DNA from: Mailhella sp.
GTDB lineage: Bacteria > Desulfobacterota > Desulfovibrionia > Desulfovibrionales > Desulfovibrionaceae
DNA length: 64,000 nt
Reading direction: 5' to 3'
NCBI GenBank assembly: GCA_017408905.1
Contig: JAFQTU010000075.1
Location: 62,001-126,000 of the forward strand
Part shown: positions 41,060 through 50,071 of the stretch, piece by piece
How the letters are laid out: the number at the start of each line of letters is the position of its first letter
Position numbering within the stretch: the first letter of the stretch is position 1
Program-made: the position numbers and the translations under genes
Notes under the pieces: model-generated
What the model was told of the DNA's origin: nothing
The model's input: only the letters and a program-made list of their open reading frames with translations
Databases searched by the model: none

Positions 41060-41830
41060 ATGCAACATCCTTTCGCACGCAATTACGAGTCGCCCGCCCT
41101 CAAGGCCGCCAGCTTCACCTCTCTGCGCTTCTACTGCCGCATGGCCTCCATTTTCTGGAATGCGGGCAAGGTGGCCAAGGCCGGGAAATACGACGGTGCA
41201 CGCTGGACCGAAGACAGTGAACGCGTGGGCGCCCTTCTGGAAGACATGGGCATCCATGTGAGCATCGAAGGCATCGAGAATCTGGATTTCGAAGGCCCCT
41301 GCGTTTTCGAGGCCAATCACATGAGCACGCTGGAGACCCTGTTCCTGCCCTGCATCATACAGCCCCTGCGCGATGTCACCTTCGTGGTGAAGAAGCAGCT
41401 CCTCGGCTACCCCTGCCTCGGCCCTGTGCTCGCGGCGCGCGAACCCATAGCCCTTGGCCGCGCCAACCCCCGCGAAGACCTCAAGCTCGTTATGGAAGAC
41501 GGGCAGAGGATACTGGCTTCGGGCCGTTCGGTCATCGTGTTCACGCAGGGAACGCGCCGCAATACCGTGGAGCCTTCCAGCTTCAACACCCTTGCCGTGA
41601 AGCTGGCCCGCAAGGCCAACGTGCCTGTGGTCCCCATCGCCCTGAAGACCGACGCATGGGGCGAAGGTTCGCTTATCAAGGATATCGGCCCCATCGACCC
41701 GAAGCTCCCCGTCCATGTGCGCTTCGGCGCCCCTGTGGAGATACGGGACGGCCGCGAGGAACACACGGCTATCGTGGATTTCATCAAGAACAGCTTCGAT
41801 GCGTGGAAGGCCGCCGATGGCAAAGCCTAA
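41060..41830 (+). CDS. Lysophospholipid acyltransferase-like protein (PlsC/LPLAT family)
   Basis: 256 aa. The acyltransferase blocks are recognisable: block I NHMSTLE near residue 87, block II VVKKQLLGYPCLGPVL near 110, block III VIVFTQGTRR near 158 (variant of FPEGTR), and block IV KANVPVVPIALKTD near 182. The canonical HX4D catalytic motif reads HX4E. The role is presumably 1-acylglycerol-3-phosphate acylation, or an alternative acyltransfer. The start has AGGAAG upstream. The end overlaps rsmG by 14 bases. Confidence 0.85.
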   Translation: MQHPFARNYESPALKAASFTSLRFYCRMASIFWNAGKVAKAGKYDGARWTEDSERVGALLEDMGIHVSIEGIENLDFEGPCVFEANHMSTLETLFLPCIIQPLRDVTFVVKKQLLGYPCLGPVLAAREPIALGRANPREDLKLVMEDGQRILASGRSVIVFTQGTRRNTVEPSSFNTLAVKLARKANVPVVPIALKTDAWGEGSLIKDIGPIDPKLPVHVRFGAPVEIRDGREEHTAIVDFIKNSFDAWKAADGKA

Positions 41831-42473
41831 CGGATGCACACCCGCCTTTCTGGCCGACTGCTGCCGCAAGTCCGGCTTTGAGACCACGCCGGAACAAGCC
41901 GGCCAGCTTTCGGCCTATCTGACGCTTCTCATGCAGTGGAACAAGGTGATGAACCTTGTGGGGGCGCGGCACTGGCGCGACGCCCTCGACGACCTTGTGA
42001 TGGACAGCTTCCACCTGAACGCCTTCCTGCGTTCGCAGGTGCTCCCCGCCCTTCCCGCCTCGCCCGTCTGCTGGGACCTCGGCTCTGGTGCGGGGCTTCC
42101 CGGCATCCCTCTGCGCATACTGTGGAACGAGGGGGATTACTGGATGGTGGAATCGCGCGACAAGCGCACCATTTTTCTTTCCACGGTTCTTGCCCGTTCG
42201 CCCCTTGCCGGGACTCATGTGTTCCACGGCCGCGCCGAACAGTTCATGGAGGGCAAGAAGGCCGACCTTATCGTGAGCCGCGCCTTCATGCCGTGGAAGG
42301 AACTGCTGGCCTTCATCAAGGGGCATCTCAACCCCGGCGGGCAGATCGTCTTCCTCACGCTTGAAGAACTGAAGGCCGACGAGGGCATGGACTGGACGGC
42401 TACGGGGCACGCCTCCTACAAGATAGGCAAGGATACTCGCCACTTCTGCGCCTTTGCCCAGAAGCAGGACTGA
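41817..42473 (+). CDS. rsmG: 16S rRNA (guanine(527)-N(7))-methyltransferase
   Basis: 218 aa. RsmG (GidB) transfers methyl from SAM to G527. SAM motif I is WDLGSGAGLPGIPLRIL near residue 85, and the family N-terminal MQWNKVMNLVGAR is near 40. LIVSRAFMPWKELL near 152 and the C-terminal RHFCAFAQK strand match. Start ATG 41817 lies inside the acyltransferase gene. Confidence 0.93.
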   Translation: MAKPNGCTPAFLADCCRKSGFETTPEQAGQLSAYLTLLMQWNKVMNLVGARHWRDALDDLVMDSFHLNAFLRSQVLPALPASPVCWDLGSGAGLPGIPLRILWNEGDYWMVESRDKRTIFLSTVLARSPLAGTHVFHGRAEQFMEGKKADLIVSRAFMPWKELLAFIKGHLNPGGQIVFLTLEELKADEGMDWTATGHASYKIGKDTRHFCAFAQKQD

Positions 42474-42495
42474 CGGCCCTTCAGCGGCAAAGCTT

Positions 42496-42545
42496 AAAAA
42501 AGAACTCCGACCTGTGGGATACCTGGGCCGGAGTTTCTGTTTTCT
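42496..42545. terminator. Terminator between rsmG and the DMT permease gene
   Basis: AACTCCG (42503-42509) and CGGAGTT (42529-42535), with an A-run before and T-rich tract after. Serves the plus-strand gene and possibly the minus-strand one. Confidence 0.7.
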
Positions 42546-42557
42546 GTCGGATGATAT

Positions 42558-42971
42558 CTACAAGACCATGACCAGTGTGCCGATGCCGATCAGAAGGCAT
42601 CCTATCAGCGATTTCATCGTAACGGCTTCATGCAGGAACACGAAGGCCAGAAGCACGGTGATGACCACACTCAGCTTGTCAACGGGAACGACCTTGGAGG
42701 CTTCGCCTATTTGCAGGGCTTTGTAGTAGCACAGCCACGAAGCGCCCGTGGCAAGGCCGGACAAGATCAGGAAGAGCCAGCTTCTGCCGCTTATCCCGGT
42801 GAGGCCGTTCTGGGCATGGGTGAGGAACACCATGCCCCACGCCATGGCGACCACAACGACAGTGCGTATGGCCGTTGCCAGATTGGAATTGACCCCCTCG
42901 ATGCCTATCTTTGCCAGAATGGACGTGAGGGCGGCAAATATCGCAGAAAGTAAGGCCAGAACGAACCACAT
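42558..42971 (-). CDS. Single-domain EamA/DMT family transporter
   Basis: A 137-residue membrane protein with four or five helices: one EamA-type half rather than the usual two-domain, ten-helix DMT. Characteristic sequence ILSGLATGASWLCYYKALQIG near residue 66 and a VVPVDKLSVVITVLLAFVFL segment near 92. It probably dimerises. Exports small metabolites in related systems; the substrate is unknown. Confidence 0.85.
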   Translation of the reverse strand: MWFVLALLSAIFAALTSILAKIGIEGVNSNLATAIRTVVVVAMAWGMVFLTHAQNGLTGISGRSWLFLILSGLATGASWLCYYKALQIGEASKVVPVDKLSVVITVLLAFVFLHEAVTMKSLIGCLLIGIGTLVMVL

Positions 42972-43004
42972 GGGTACAGCCTTTATCGGTGGGAAATCAG
43001 AGCG

Positions 43005-43277
43005 CTAGTCGAGCTTCTTCTGTTCGGTCACGCTTTCGATATACTTCTGGCGGCATTCGTAGGAGCAGAAGTAGAGTATCTGCTCGCCGTTCTTCACCGT
43101 GATGGCGCTGTCTTTCTCCACGTAGGTCCCGCAGACAGGGTCTTTGACCATCTCGCCGGATTCCATGCGCTTCTTGCGCTTTTCGGCTTCCTTTTCCGTC
43201 TTTTTCTTATTGTCGTTCATAAAAAGGCGGTACAGCACATAGCAGACCAGCGCAACGATGGCTACTTTGATTATCAT
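43005..43277 (-). CDS. Small membrane-anchored YHS-domain protein
   Basis: 90 aa. An N-terminal membrane helix (residues 3-19), a charged linker rich in Lys and Glu (24-40), then a YHS/TRASH-like domain: DPVCGTYVEKDSAITV followed by YFCSYECRQKYIE, with three cysteines placed to bind a metal. YHS domains occur in metal-handling proteins. The function here is unknown; the anchor suggests a membrane-proximal metal site. Precedes folK in the opposite order (folK is upstream on the same strand). Confidence 0.82.
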   Translation of the reverse strand: MIIKVAIVALVCYVLYRLFMNDNKKKTEKEAEKRKKRMESGEMVKDPVCGTYVEKDSAITVKNGEQILYFCSYECRQKYIESVTEQKKLD

Positions 43278-43339
43278 GGTTCTCTCCTGAGGGTTGATAA
43301 CGGGGCGCAGGCCGCTGGAACGGCATACAGGGCAAGAGT

Positions 43340-43840
43340 TTATTGGAAAATGGCCGAACCTTCAAGACGGTAATCCAGCTTTTTGAGCAGGTTTTCCACC
43401 GTGCCCCTGCCGGGAACGCCAAGGCCCGGGGCCAGTTCGGCCAGCGGCACCAGAACGAAGGCCCGTTCGTGCATACGCGGGTGGGGAAGGATGAGGTGCG
43501 GGTCTTCTCCGTGCGTTTCCTGCCCGAAGAGCAGAAGGTCCATGTCGATGACGCGGGGGCCGAAGCGGTCGTTCGTATCGCGCACCCGGCCCAGTTCGGT
43601 TTCCTTGGCCAGCATGGCGTCGAGGAGGCTCAAGGCCGTCACGCCCTCTTCGCAGTCGAGCCGGAGCACCTGATTCAGGAACCAGGGCTGGTCGGTGCGG
43701 CCCTGCGGCTCCGTCTGGTAGAGGGAAGAAGCCCCGGCAAGGCGCACACCGGGTATGCTGGCGATGGCCGAGCAGGCCTTCCGAAGGTGCTGTTCCGCAT
43801 CCCCCTTGTTGGAGCCGATGCATACGAAAGCCTGTGTCAT
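43340..43840 (-). CDS. folK: 2-amino-4-hydroxy-6-hydroxymethyldihydropteridine pyrophosphokinase
   Basis: A 166-residue folate enzyme that pyrophosphorylates 6-hydroxymethyl-7,8-dihydropterin. HPPK motifs: CIGSNKGDAEQHLRKA (residues 7-22), WFLNQVLRLDCE near 53, FGPRVIDMDLLLFG near 94 and LILPHPRMHERAFVLVPL near 116. ATG 43840 has GGAG upstream. The open frame extends far upstream without ribosome-binding site, but only this start fits the family. Divergent from tamA. Confidence 0.93.
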   Translation of the reverse strand: MTQAFVCIGSNKGDAEQHLRKACSAIASIPGVRLAGASSLYQTEPQGRTDQPWFLNQVLRLDCEEGVTALSLLDAMLAKETELGRVRDTNDRFGPRVIDMDLLLFGQETHGEDPHLILPHPRMHERAFVLVPLAELAPGLGVPGRGTVENLLKKLDYRLEGSAIFQ

Positions 43841-44017
43841 GTCCGCGTTCTCCGTGGTTGAGGTGTGGCCGCCACTGTAGCCGAAAACCCTTTGCTTGAC
43901 CAGACTTCCGCCGGGAGTGCGGGCGCAGGCGCTTTCAAGGGCTTTTTCCTGTGATTTTCCCGCCTTGTATCGCGCTTCGTCTTGCCAGAAGTTCCGCCTC
44001 CGTGATAATGGGAAGGC

Positions 44018-45919
44018 ATGAATCCGGCATTCCGTCATCTCGTTTTTTGCCTGGGCGCCCTTTTTCTGGCGTGTCAGGTCTCCGGTTGCGGGCTTCTCCG
44101 TGAAGGAACTCAGCCCAAAAGGCCGAAGCAGGTCCAGTTCATCGAATCGGAACCCATGGATTATGATGTGCAGATCAGGGTCGAAGGCCTGCCCGAGGGG
44201 CAGAAGCCCGATGCCCTGCGCTCCGCCATGGAATCCAGCAGTCAGCTCATCCAGCTCAAGAACAAACTGCCGGACGGCGCACTCGGCCTTCTCCGCCGTG
44301 CCCATGCCGACGAAAGCAGCGCCCTGAAGGTGCTTCGTTCCCAAGGCTACTATGACGGGCGGGCGGACGTCTTCGTGACCGAGCCGGAGCAGGAAGGCGG
44401 CAAGGCCCATGTCCTGCTCACGCTCTTTGCCGGGCCTCTCTATGTCATCGGCAAGACCGATCTGCTCTTCCAGCCCGAACTTGCGCCTCTTCCCGAAACG
44501 CCCGGGCGTTTCAGGCGGCCCGTACCCAAGGAGATAGGCGGCCTCAAGCCCGGCCAGCCCGCGCTGGCCCGTTCGGTCCTCGATGCTGTGGAAAAGCTCC
44601 CCGAAGACTTCCAGCACGCCGGATACCCCTGGGCCAGAACCGTTTCCACCAGAAATATCCTCGACCGCGAGAAGAAGACCCTCGACGTGGAAGTGACCAT
44701 GGACGCAGGCACGCCCGCCCTGATGGGCGATGTCATCGTCGAAGGGGATACGGCGGTCGATCCCGAGTACATCAAACAGCTCAACACATGGCGCAAGGGC
44801 GCTGTGTGGAGCAGTGGAAGGATATCCCGCTACCGCGAACGCCTGCAGAAGGTCGGCCTCTTCCGTGCCGTAGATATCAGGCCGGCCCCGCTCTCGTCTG
44901 CCGTGCGCAAGGAAGGCGAAGCCCATGTCGAGCTTCCGGCCGTGGTCAAGGTGCGCGACGCGAGCTTCCGCACCATCGGCGCCAGCACCCGCTATTCTAC
45001 CGATGTGGGCCTTGGTGTGCAGGGCGAATGGCAGCACCGCAATATTTTCGGAGCTGGCGAGAAGCTCACGCTCACAGCCCCCTTCGCTCAGGACAAGCGC
45101 GGCCTGCAGGCCGACTTCGAGAAGCCCTGCTTCCTCCAGCGCGGCCAGAAGCTGCTGGCGGGCGCGGCCATACTCGAGGAAGAGACCGACGCCTATGACA
45201 GCGAGTCCATGAGCGGCTATGTGGGGCTGGAACGCCGCCTTTCCTTCCGCTGGTGGGCCAGCGTGAAGCTTTACGGCGAAGCGGGCAGGCTCACCCGTGA
45301 TGACGACGAGGAATACCGCTACCTCAGCACTATTTTTACGGTGCGGCGCGACACGCGCAACCATTTCGTGAACCCTACATCCGGCACGAAGCTGGAACTG
45401 GAAGCCGCGCCGACCAGCGGCAGCTACAACGGCAGTTTCAGCGGCCTTTCCAGCAAGCTCACGGCCTCCGCCTACTGGTCGCCCTTCGATATCGACTGGC
45501 TGGTGCTGGCCGGGCAGTATTCCATAGGCTCGTTCTTCGGCGTCGATATCGGCAATATCCCGCCTTCCCTGCGCTTCTTCTGCGGTGGCGGCGGTTCGGT
45601 GCGCGGCTATGCCTATCAGGCCATCGGCCCGCGCGACCGCCACGGCGACCCGGAGGGCGGGCGCTCCTTCCAGAGCGTCAACCTCGAAGCCCGCTTCAAG
45701 GTGACGGAGAATATCGGTGTCGTGCCCTTTGTGGACGGCGGCATGGTGTACGAAGACGAACTGCCCGAGATGTTCGACGAGCTCCAGTGGGCCGCAGGCC
45801 TTGGCTTCCGCTACTACACGGCCATCGGCCCTGTGCGCCTCGACATTGCCGTTCCTCTGGACAAGAAGGATGACGACAAGGGCTACCAGTTTTATATCAG
45901 CATTGGTCAGGCATTCTGA
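44018..45919 (+). CDS. tamA: Outer-membrane translocation/assembly protein, TamA (Omp85 superfamily)
   Basis: A 633-residue protein. The N-terminal signal has the cysteine context VSGC near residue 24, which resembles a lipobox. POTRA-like domains cover about 40-300, followed by the 16-strand barrel from about 320. The Omp85 L6 motif is GGGGSVRGYAYQ near 525-536, and the terminal strand ends YQFYISIGQAF with the expected C-terminal Phe. With TamB it forms the TAM complex that inserts some outer-membrane proteins and helps lipid transport. Start ATG 44018 with GGAAGG. One-base overlap (TGATG) with tamB. Confidence 0.9.
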   Translation: MNPAFRHLVFCLGALFLACQVSGCGLLREGTQPKRPKQVQFIESEPMDYDVQIRVEGLPEGQKPDALRSAMESSSQLIQLKNKLPDGALGLLRRAHADESSALKVLRSQGYYDGRADVFVTEPEQEGGKAHVLLTLFAGPLYVIGKTDLLFQPELAPLPETPGRFRRPVPKEIGGLKPGQPALARSVLDAVEKLPEDFQHAGYPWARTVSTRNILDREKKTLDVEVTMDAGTPALMGDVIVEGDTAVDPEYIKQLNTWRKGAVWSSGRISRYRERLQKVGLFRAVDIRPAPLSSAVRKEGEAHVELPAVVKVRDASFRTIGASTRYSTDVGLGVQGEWQHRNIFGAGEKLTLTAPFAQDKRGLQADFEKPCFLQRGQKLLAGAAILEEETDAYDSESMSGYVGLERRLSFRWWASVKLYGEAGRLTRDDDEEYRYLSTIFTVRRDTRNHFVNPTSGTKLELEAAPTSGSYNGSFSGLSSKLTASAYWSPFDIDWLVLAGQYSIGSFFGVDIGNIPPSLRFFCGGGGSVRGYAYQAIGPRDRHGDPEGGRSFQSVNLEARFKVTENIGVVPFVDGGMVYEDELPEMFDELQWAAGLGFRYYTAIGPVRLDIAVPLDKKDDDKGYQFYISIGQAF

Positions 45920-48900
45920 TGAACGAGACGAAGCACGATGAGACCTTGGGGCAGGCCGTTCAGGCACAGCCCGATACTGCGGCAAAGAGGAACGACAGGC
46001 CGGAAAAGCCGAAGCGCGGCCCTGTGCGCAGGGTGCTCCGCTGGACGGCCTTCGGCATGGCTGGCCTTCTGGGCCTTGTTGCCGTTTCCGCTGGCGGCGG
46101 ACTGCTTTTTCTGCGTTCCGACATGGGCGAACGCTGGCTGACCGGCACGCTGAACGCGTCGCTCGCTTCCCTTCCTTCGGGCCTGAGCGGAAGCATACAG
46201 GCCTTCAAGGGCCCGCTCCTCAGCGAAGCCCATGTGGAAGGCCTTGTCCTCAAAGACGGCAAGGGCGAATGGCTGACCGCTCAAAAGGCCTCTCTGCGCA
46301 TCGACTGGTCTGCCCTGCCCTCGGCCTTTGTCATCTCGGAACTTTCGGTCAATCGCCCCGTGCTTCTGCGCGCCCCTGTCCTTGAGCCTTCCGCAGAGCC
46401 TGCGCAGGAAGAGAGCGCTCCTCCTGCCTCGCCCGAGGAAATGCTGAACAGGCTCGACGGCTTCTTGAAAGACTGGCCGGAACATCTTCCCGTGCTTCGT
46501 GTGGAGGAAATCGCCCTCCGCTCCGCAGAAGTGAAGGAAGCGGCCTCTCCAATTCCCCTTGTCGCCACAGCTACGGCTTCGGCTTCCGCCGGGCCTGAGG
46601 GCATAGCGGCAAAGCTTGCCGTGTTCCGCGAAGACGGCCCCCTGCCTGCGGACGCGCCGAACCGCCGCGCCTCTGTTGAGGCCGCGCTCGAGCCGGGGCT
46701 TCTGCTCAGTCTCGATGCCGCCCTTGGCGATCTTGGCCTCGCTTCCCTTTTCATCCCGCCGCAGGTGGCCGCAAGCCCGGCCATCGGGCTCGGCGCGAAG
46801 GGCAAAGGGCCTATTTCCGACTGGAAGCTTTCGCTGGACGGCAGTCTGGGGGACATTGCGGCTTCGGGAAAGGATGCCGCCGGAATTATCGCGTCGCTGG
46901 CGGGCCGCATCGGCCTTCGCCCCCTGGAAAAAGCCCCGCAGGCCGAAGCCTCCCTTGAGCTGAAGACGGGGGCTCTGGCAAAGCCCCTCTGGGCAATGGC
47001 CGGTCAGAAGGACGGGCGGCTTTCGCTGAAGCTCGATGCCAAGGCCAAGGCCGGGGAAGACGCAGAAGCGGATACGAAGCTCGATATCCTGCTTTCGGAT
47101 ATGCAGTGGGGAACGCCCCTGCTCGACGCCCTGCTCGGCAGGGAAGCCTCGGCCGGGACTTCGGCGTCCGTGCGGCTGGACGGCAAGGCCGTGAAGGCGG
47201 GCATAGAGAAGCTCTACGCCCATGCCGCCCATATCAAAGCCGATGCTGCCGGTTCTGTGGCGCTGGACGGCAAGGGCCTCTACAGCAAGGCTTCCCGCGC
47301 CGATATCGCGGCCTCTGTCCTGCTGAACGACGCCGCCACGCTTTCCCCTGAACTTTCGGGCGACCTTGAAGCCAAGGCCGGAGTCTCCGGCACGTTCACC
47401 GACCTGAAGACCGAACTTGAGCTCAGAAGCTCGCGCCTCGATACGGCGGCGATCAGGCTCAAGGATACGGATATCCGTCTTGCCATCCCCTCTGCCGATA
47501 TCGCGCGCATCCTCGACGCACTGGCCGGGGCGGCGGTGAAGTCCTCCAAGCCTCTCATGGAAGGCTCAGTGAAGGCGGCGCTCCATGTCAACGAACAGCC
47601 TGCGGCACTGGCCGCCGGGTGGCTCATCCGCGAAGCCGGGAAGTCCGGGCTGGATGTCGCCCTCGAAAGCATGGATATGCAGGTGGGGGGCAACAGCGTC
47701 ACAGGCCAGATAGCCGCAAAGCTGAAAGATCTCGCGGCTGTTCCGCCCAAGGGAACTGTGGCGGCCCTCGTCGGCACGGCCCTTCCGGCGCTTGACGGCA
47801 GGCTCACCCTCTCTGTCCCGGACTGGAAGACGCTGTCCGTCCTTTCGGGCCTTTCCCTTGCCGGTCAGCCCCTCCATGCCGATATCACGCTGGAGAACAA
47901 GGGCAGGCAGACGCTGGCCCTCGATGCTTCTCTCCCCGCCTTCTCTCTGGATGCCTCCGGCACGAAGGCGGAGCTGGCCGGTACGGTGCTCGGCGTGGCG
48001 GCCTCCGACCTCTGGGGCAAGCCCGAGGGCTCGCTTGAACTGCGCCTCAAGGAACTGAAGGCCGACAAGGCCGTGCTGACCGATGTAGCGCTCACCGCCG
48101 GGGGCGGCCTCTCTTCGCTGGACGTGGCCCTGCAAAGCAAGGGCGGCCTTGAAAGCGATGTGCTGGCCCGCTGGAAGCCCGGCCGCATCACGCTGGAAAA
48201 GCTGGACGCCCGCCTCGAACCCCTGCTTCTCGGGCTGGCCAAGGGGCAGGCGGCAGGCCTTTCCCTCAGCGCTCCGGTGCAGGCGGCCTACAGCGGAACG
48301 TCCATAGACATCCCTTCCCTCTCGATGGATATCCTTCCTGCGGGGCGGCTCGAACTGGAAGGCTCGTTTTCTCCTTCCCGCCTGAAGAGCCATTTCCTGC
48401 TCACGGGCGTGGACTTGGCGAAATACCGGCCCTTCGTGCCGTCCATGCCTGCGGGCCTTGTGGATATGCAGGCGGACTTCAAGGGAACGCCGTATGCCCC
48501 CTCTGGAAACTTCAAGTTCAACTTGAAGGAAATCCTCGTTCCCGGTACGCATCTTGACGCTTTCGATGCCGAACTTTCCGGCTCCCTTGGCATGAAGGGC
48601 AAGCGCCGTATGCTCGAGGCAAAGCTCGATCTGCCGGAAAAGACCTTGAAGGCCCTGCGGCTGGAGCGCTTCGCCTTCGCGGCGCACGTCCCCTTCACCT
48701 CGCCTCAGAGTGGCGTTTCCCTGCCGGATATGAAGGCTCCCTTCAAGGCCGATGTCGCCTTGCATGGCGAAGTGGGCGGCTTGTGGAAGCTCGTCCCTGC
48801 GGCGGATCTGCGCCTTTCCGGCCAGCTCGATCTGGACAGTCAGGTCACGGGTTCCCTGTCCGCTCCCGTGGTCACGGCCCATGCCGCCCTGAGCAAGGGG

Positions 48901-50037
48901 CGCTTCTTCGACATCCTGAACGGTGTTGGCCTGCGCTCCATCGACCTCAAACTGGACGCCAAGAAGTTCGATATCCTGAACAAAAAGGCGGACGACAAGG
49001 TGACGTTCTCGCTTTCGGCCCGTGCCGGCAGCAAGGGAACGCTCGATCTGGGCGGCTGGCTCGACCCTGCGACGATGGCGCTCGATATCGACGGTTCCAT
49101 GAAAAACCTTGCCCCCCTGCGGCGTCAGGACGCCAAGGTCATGCTTTCCGGCACGCTGGGCGTGAAGGGAACGGTGGCAAGCCCTCAGGTCAAGGCCGAC
49201 ATCACCGTGGACAAGGGGCAGATAGAGCTGGCCAAGCTCCCGGGCTCGTCCATACCCGAGCTTGAGATATGGACGCCGGCAAAGGAAGAGGAGGAACGGG
49301 AAAAGCGTGCTGCCCCCGGCCACCTCGATGTGACGGTGCGCATCCCCAACCAGTTCTTCGTGCGCGGCTACGGCCTCGACTGCGAATGGAGCGGCCTCAT
49401 CCGCATCGATTCCCCCATCAGCGAACCTGCCGTGCGCGGCGGCCTCAAGGCGGTGCGCGGCACGCTGGACATCCTGGGCAAGAACTTCAAGCTGGCCGAG
49501 GGCCGTGTGAGCTTCGACGGCGGCTGGCCCGTGAATCCCCTGCTCAATATCAACATGGAATACAAGGCTTCGGAACTGACGGCCAACGTGATCGTTTCCG
49601 GCACGTCCACCCGCCCGAAGCTCACGCTTACCAGCCAGCCCTCCTATCCGCAGGACGAGATCATCTCGCAGATCATGTTCGGGCAGTCTTCCGGCTCACT
49701 TAGCCATGTGCAGGCCATACAGCTTGCCAGCGGTGCGGCCGCGCTTGCCGGTTTCGGCGGGGCCGATGTCATGGGCCTTGGCCGCAAGATACTGGGCGTG
49801 GATGTGTTCAAGGTCAATTCCGACAACGACGGCGAAGAGTCAGACGTGTCTAACACCTCCCTTGAAGTCGGTTCCTATATCACCGACAATATCTATGTCG
49901 GTATGGAACAGGGCGTGGGCAAGGAAGGCGGAACGGGCGCGGTGGTCGAGATAGAAGTGACGCCCAGCCTTGAAGTGCAGGCCAAAGCCGGAAGCAAGGA
50001 TTCCGAGATAGGCCTTGGATGGAAGAAGAACTACTAG
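45919..50037 (+). CDS. tamB: Translocation and assembly module protein TamB (DUF490)
   Basis: A 1372-residue inner-membrane-anchored protein that spans the periplasm to TamA. One N-terminal helix (about residues 43-68) is preceded by a basic cytoplasmic segment. The long middle is beta-rich with many Ala/Leu/Gly repeats typical of AsmA/TamB hydrophobic grooves. The C-terminal DUF490 region includes GTLGVKGTVASPQVKADITV near 1080, IRIDSPISEPAVRGGLKAV near 1165 and the terminal SEIGLGWKKNY. The start is inside the tamA stop. Complete, with no visible frameshift. Confidence 0.93.
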   Translation: MNETKHDETLGQAVQAQPDTAAKRNDRPEKPKRGPVRRVLRWTAFGMAGLLGLVAVSAGGGLLFLRSDMGERWLTGTLNASLASLPSGLSGSIQAFKGPLLSEAHVEGLVLKDGKGEWLTAQKASLRIDWSALPSAFVISELSVNRPVLLRAPVLEPSAEPAQEESAPPASPEEMLNRLDGFLKDWPEHLPVLRVEEIALRSAEVKEAASPIPLVATATASASAGPEGIAAKLAVFREDGPLPADAPNRRASVEAALEPGLLLSLDAALGDLGLASLFIPPQVAASPAIGLGAKGKGPISDWKLSLDGSLGDIAASGKDAAGIIASLAGRIGLRPLEKAPQAEASLELKTGALAKPLWAMAGQKDGRLSLKLDAKAKAGEDAEADTKLDILLSDMQWGTPLLDALLGREASAGTSASVRLDGKAVKAGIEKLYAHAAHIKADAAGSVALDGKGLYSKASRADIAASVLLNDAATLSPELSGDLEAKAGVSGTFTDLKTELELRSSRLDTAAIRLKDTDIRLAIPSADIARILDALAGAAVKSSKPLMEGSVKAALHVNEQPAALAAGWLIREAGKSGLDVALESMDMQVGGNSVTGQIAAKLKDLAAVPPKGTVAALVGTALPALDGRLTLSVPDWKTLSVLSGLSLAGQPLHADITLENKGRQTLALDASLPAFSLDASGTKAELAGTVLGVAASDLWGKPEGSLELRLKELKADKAVLTDVALTAGGGLSSLDVALQSKGGLESDVLARWKPGRITLEKLDARLEPLLLGLAKGQAAGLSLSAPVQAAYSGTSIDIPSLSMDILPAGRLELEGSFSPSRLKSHFLLTGVDLAKYRPFVPSMPAGLVDMQADFKGTPYAPSGNFKFNLKEILVPGTHLDAFDAELSGSLGMKGKRRMLEAKLDLPEKTLKALRLERFAFAAHVPFTSPQSGVSLPDMKAPFKADVALHGEVGGLWKLVPAADLRLSGQLDLDSQVTGSLSAPVVTAHAALSKGRFFDILNGVGLRSIDLKLDAKKFDILNKKADDKVTFSLSARAGSKGTLDLGGWLDPATMALDIDGSMKNLAPLRRQDAKVMLSGTLGVKGTVASPQVKADITVDKGQIELAKLPGSSIPELEIWTPAKEEEEREKRAAPGHLDVTVRIPNQFFVRGYGLDCEWSGLIRIDSPISEPAVRGGLKAVRGTLDILGKNFKLAEGRVSFDGGWPVNPLLNINMEYKASELTANVIVSGTSTRPKLTLTSQPSYPQDEIISQIMFGQSSGSLSHVQAIQLASGAAALAGFGGADVMGLGRKILGVDVFKVNSDNDGEESDVSNTSLEVGSYITDNIYVGMEQGVGKEGGTGAVVEIEVTPSLEVQAKAGSKDSEIGLGWKKNY

Positions 50038-50071
50038 CCCGGCCCAGGCGTGGGGCTGAAAAGGATACCGC

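Noticed and set aside
43982-44009. TTGCCA/GATAAT promoter immediately before tamA
   Set aside because: The predicted transcript would start at or inside the ribosome-binding site, leaving no room for it.
43841-45985. Extension of the folK frame upstream to 45985
   Set aside because: Antisense to tamA and without homology; the family start is at 43840.
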